This document shows positions 61,721-64,000 of a stretch of 64,000 bases of DNA, piece after piece. Each line of letters opens with the position of its first letter. Position 1 is the stretch's first letter. The notes beneath the pieces are model-generated. The model was given only the letters and a program-made list of their open reading frames with translations. It searched no databases and was not told the origin of the DNA. Origin of the DNA: PCC-10605 sp964409355 (GTDB lineage Bacteria > Cyanobacteriota > Cyanobacteriia > Cyanobacteriales > Cyanobacteriaceae); contig CAYPDC010000004.1 in NCBI GenBank assembly GCA_964409355.1, positions 6,772-70,771 on the forward strand. The letters are read 5' to 3'. A program made the position numbers and the translations under genes.

Positions 61721-62941
61721 ATTCGTACTGCTAATTTTATTGAAGAAATAGTCTTCTTTATAGTCAAGATGTCGGGCAATTTCCAAGGCTTTTTGCCAAT
61801 ATTGGACCGCTTGATTTTGATTTTCTTTTTGCTGATAAATTATGCCTATATAATCATAAGTATTCATTAACCCATAAAGATTATAAGATTGTTGTTCTAT
61901 CTTGATCAATTCTTGGTAAATTTGCAATGCAGAATCCCATTGTTCATATTCTTGATATAGTTTTCCTAGTTTCTTTAACGCATCTCCTGCGATCGCATAT
62001 TGTTGTCCACTCCATGCCGTAGTAAATGCGTCTTGATAAGATTGACTAGCAGATTGAGGATTATTTAAACTTCTATAATCATCCCCGATCGCAATTTTTA
62101 AGATAGCTATAGAGGCTATATTTCTTAAATTTTCATTAGCAGAGTCACTCTGATTAACATTAATATTTGCTATTTTATTTTCGAGTAATTCTTCTTTATA
62201 TTTCACGGAATTTTCAGGATTAACTAAGGCTTGACTGATTTCTGCTAATTTTCTTAAGTATATTCCCTCTCCTAGGTAATCTTGATTCGTGCGTGCGATC
62301 GCCAGTAATTCCTGAAAAATCGGTTCGGCACTATAATAGTCAAACTTAGCTAGGTAAAGATTACCCAATTTATCTAAACTAGATTTTATTTCATCTGTAT
62401 CATTGTTATTTCGAGCAATTAATAAATTATTTTGATTAAGATTAATGGATTTATCAATATTATGTAAAACTTCATGAGCATTAATTAAAATTGCCAATAA
62501 ATCTTCATCTAATTCTTGGTTTTGGGTAGCTTGATTTTCAATAATGATTAGTCTTTCAGTCAAAAAATTTAAGTCTTTATTGCGACTTTTATTCCAAGCA
62601 ATCTCCCCTACCTCATTAATAATCATTATTTCTGCTTCTGTACCTAAATATCTACTTAAATTAATGGCTTCATACCAAGCAGAAAAAGCACTATCATCAT
62701 TACCACTAGCTAACTCTGTATCGGCTAATGTTTTTAATTGATCAATTTTATTTCTAATTCTTTTTTTTTCAAAATCAGTTACATTTCTATCAATACTAGG
62801 AATTAAATTGCTATTAAAACCACTGGTTAAAGGATTGGTTTTTTCTGCCTCTTGAGCTAAACTCAAAGGAGTAGAAACAGGAATCAATAAACAAAACAAA
62901 CTGTTTAATTGCCACAGGAAAAATCTTTTAAATAAATTCAT
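61715..62941 (-). CDS. Exported tetratricopeptide-repeat protein
   Basis: About 408 residues from the ATG at 62941; a TTG nine bases upstream is also in frame. It has a Sec signal (KRFFLWQLNSLFCLLIPVST, then PLSLAQ) and then helical TPR repeats. Examples are GNLYLAKFDYYSAEPIFQEL, KKLGKLYQEYEQWDSALQIY and YIGIIYQQKENQNQAVQYWQ. It is likely a periplasmic or lumenal scaffold; partners unknown. The last residues (NKISSTNN) and the stop lie against a dispersed repeat, so the C-terminus may have been altered. Confidence 0.82.
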   Translation of the reverse strand: MNLFKRFFLWQLNSLFCLLIPVSTPLSLAQEAEKTNPLTSGFNSNLIPSIDRNVTDFEKKRIRNKIDQLKTLADTELASGNDDSAFSAWYEAINLSRYLGTEAEIMIINEVGEIAWNKSRNKDLNFLTERLIIIENQATQNQELDEDLLAILINAHEVLHNIDKSINLNQNNLLIARNNNDTDEIKSSLDKLGNLYLAKFDYYSAEPIFQELLAIARTNQDYLGEGIYLRKLAEISQALVNPENSVKYKEELLENKIANINVNQSDSANENLRNIASIAILKIAIGDDYRSLNNPQSASQSYQDAFTTAWSGQQYAIAGDALKKLGKLYQEYEQWDSALQIYQELIKIEQQSYNLYGLMNTYDYIGIIYQQKENQNQAVQYWQKALEIARHLDYKEDYFFNKISSTNN

Positions 62942-63248
62942 GGAATACAATTTATAGATAAATTTTTATAGATAATTTACAAATTAAATTATAGTAGGAG
63001 ATAAAAACTCAACATTATCTAATTTTTGTTCTCATTCTAAGCTAGTTTTGGGAATTAGTGGGTTAACACAGATAAGGATAGTTTTTTTTGTTAGGCGATT
63101 CATAAGGGGCTTTTCGCCTATTAAGCTAAATCAATAAATTTTAATGGAGTTGATCTTGATGTTATACTGAGAACTTGAACAACTAATGTGTTGTTTAATT
63201 CTCCTATGGTCAAACTATTATCATCAATTTCAGCAGAAAAGGAAGACT
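62942..63248. other. Divergent gap upstream of sufR
   Basis: It contains the third copy of the short GGGGCTTTTCGCCTATTAAG repeat (63108-63132), a TATACT hexamer at 63163-63168 suited to sufR, and the SufR operator at 63178-63195. Nothing else was seen. Confidence 0.6.
63178..63195. promoter_or_regulatory. SufR operator CAAC-N6-GTTG
   Basis: AACAAC-TAATGT-GTTGTT is a perfect 6-bp-arm inverted repeat containing the published SufR recognition pattern CAAC-N6-GTTG. It lies about 10-27 bp after the TATACT box, where a bound repressor would block initiation, and 53 bp before the sufR start. Confidence 0.8.
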
Positions 63249-63887
63249 ATGAATACTTCCCTACAATCATCGAGTAAAGAAGCAATCTTACAATATTTGC
63301 TGAAAGAAACTCAGGCTTGCGCTCAAGACATTGCTGAAGCGATGAAAATTAGCCCTCAAGCCACTCGCAAACACTTAAAGGATTTGCTCGAACAAGGATT
63401 AATCGAATATGATTTGTTTAAGGTAAAAACTGGCAGACCTCAATATTTGTATTCTCTCTCTCGACAAGGGCGTGATCGCTTCCCTCAAAATTATGGAGAG
63501 TTTGCGGTTTCTTTTTTAGATACTTTAAAGGAAACTGCGGGGGAAAATGAAGTTAGTCGAGTTTTGCAAAAACAATGGCAAAAAAAAGCCCAAAATTATC
63601 TTAAGTTGATGACAGGCGAGTCTTTAGAAGAAAAAGTCAGGCAATTAGTCACCCTGAGAAAAGAGGAAGGTTATATGGCTGAATTATTTATTGTGGAGAA
63701 AAATTCCCCTCAATTTTTTCTTTCTGAACATAATTGTGCTATATCGGAAGTAGCAGAGTCTTATCCTCAAGTTTGTAGTCATGAATTAGAAATGTTTTGT
63801 TCTCTATTTCCTGAGTGTGAAGTAGAACGTACGAACTGGATTCATCAGGGAGAGCATCGTTGTGGTTACTTAATTAGGGAGTGCTGA
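63249..63887 (+). CDS. sufR: SufR, iron-sulfur-sensing repressor of the suf operon
   Basis: 212 residues from the ATG at 63249, with AAGGAAG upstream; an earlier in-frame start would lie inside the operator. The DeoR-type winged helix is at about 8-65 (CAQDIAEAMKISPQATRKHL, GLIEYD, KTGRPQYLYSLS). The four C-terminal cysteines are spaced C-X12-C-X13-C-X14-C, exactly as in SufR, which binds a redox-sensitive 4Fe-4S cluster. It represses sufBCDS and itself. The usual divergent suf operon is not on its left; a TPR gene is there instead. Confidence 0.95.
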   Translation: MNTSLQSSSKEAILQYLLKETQACAQDIAEAMKISPQATRKHLKDLLEQGLIEYDLFKVKTGRPQYLYSLSRQGRDRFPQNYGEFAVSFLDTLKETAGENEVSRVLQKQWQKKAQNYLKLMTGESLEEKVRQLVTLRKEEGYMAELFIVEKNSPQFFLSEHNCAISEVAESYPQVCSHELEMFCSLFPECEVERTNWIHQGEHRCGYLIREC

Positions 63888-63893
63888 AAAAAT

Positions 63894-64000
63894 GGCGTTG
63901 CATCATTGCGGGATGATGTGCAATGATTTATTGTTGGTAAAAAATATGGCTCTCTTACTTCTCGTCGTGTAAATTATTGGTTAGGAAAAGGTGTCAGGTT
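63894..64000. mobile_element. Left end of a GGCGTTGCATC element, running off the window
   Basis: TGGCGTTGCATCATTGCGGG, then ATGAT at 63893-63917 matches the left end of the element at 50654 almost exactly. It begins 6 bp after the sufR stop. The other end is beyond the window, so MITE or full insertion sequence cannot be decided. Confidence 0.5.

Noticed and set aside
63186..63248. Upstream start for SufR giving 21 extra residues
   Set aside because: It would place the start codon inside the SufR operator, and the ATG at 63249 has a good AAGGAAG site.

Overview
The window is chromosomal DNA from a cyanobacterium. It carries psbD/psbC (photosystem II D2 and CP43), the allophycocyanin core operon apcABC, ycf66, sqdB, the catalytic subunit of ferredoxin-thioredoxin reductase, and many copies of the HIP1 octamer GCGATCGC. 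Low GC content, phycobilisome genes and intergenic DNA full of small repeats suggest a unicellular Geminocystis/Cyanobacterium-like lineage. That placement is an inference from gene content and composition, not from a database comparison.

Layout. 1-2.4 kb: a dynamin-like GTPase running off the left edge, an N-terminal stump of a restriction-modification-type protein and a gutted IS630-type element. 2.5-8.7 kb: a CruG-like glycosyltransferase, an orphan DppC-type permease, two tandem MscS channels and an exported msrB-msrA pair. 8.9-11.4 kb: psbD-psbC. 11.7-20 kb: sugar kinase, pyruvate kinase, a DUF433/DUF5615 toxin-antitoxin pair, a MoeB-rhodanese fusion, a CHASE hybrid kinase and dnaN. 20-29.6 kb: TerB/Mo-nitrogenase-C protein, ispG, flavoprotein, ycf66, lipoprotein cyclophilin, FHA-PAS-GGDEF protein, hemA. 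29.7-35.2 kb: apcABC, DUF3153 lipoprotein, initiator tRNA, PBP4-type carboxypeptidase, then three very small genes (PirA-like, glutamine-synthetase inactivating factor-like behind a glutamine riboswitch, and L32). 35.3-44.1 kb: ftrC, a frameshifted ATP-grasp ligase, TauE-like exporter, rluE, DUF2079 protein, queA, hsp20, sqdB. 44.2-50.4 kb: a 2,067-residue TamB. 50.6-58.7 kb: cobalamin riboswitch with cbiM-N-Q-O, HAD phosphatase, DUF2839, ssb, cobU, rsmH and a PatA-type regulator. 59-64 kb: sppA-aroH, PIN-TRAM protein, TPR protein, and sufR with its own operator.

How genes work together. Three metabolite- or cofactor-sensing circuits are readable directly: glutamine (riboswitch to a tiny inhibitor of glutamine synthetase, with a second probable nitrogen-control peptide beside it), cobalamin (riboswitch to a cobalt ECF transporter, with cobU 2 kb away) and iron-sulfur status (SufR with a CAAC-N6-GTTG operator at its promoter).

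The most distinctive structural signal is the intergenic DNA. At least five families of short terminal-inverted-repeat elements occur. Two copies of one family have perfect 6-bp target duplications. One copy has been invaded by a second, IS630-related mini-element, and two unoccupied relatives in the same window serve as empty-site controls. No rRNA genes, CRISPR arrays or intact transposase genes were seen.
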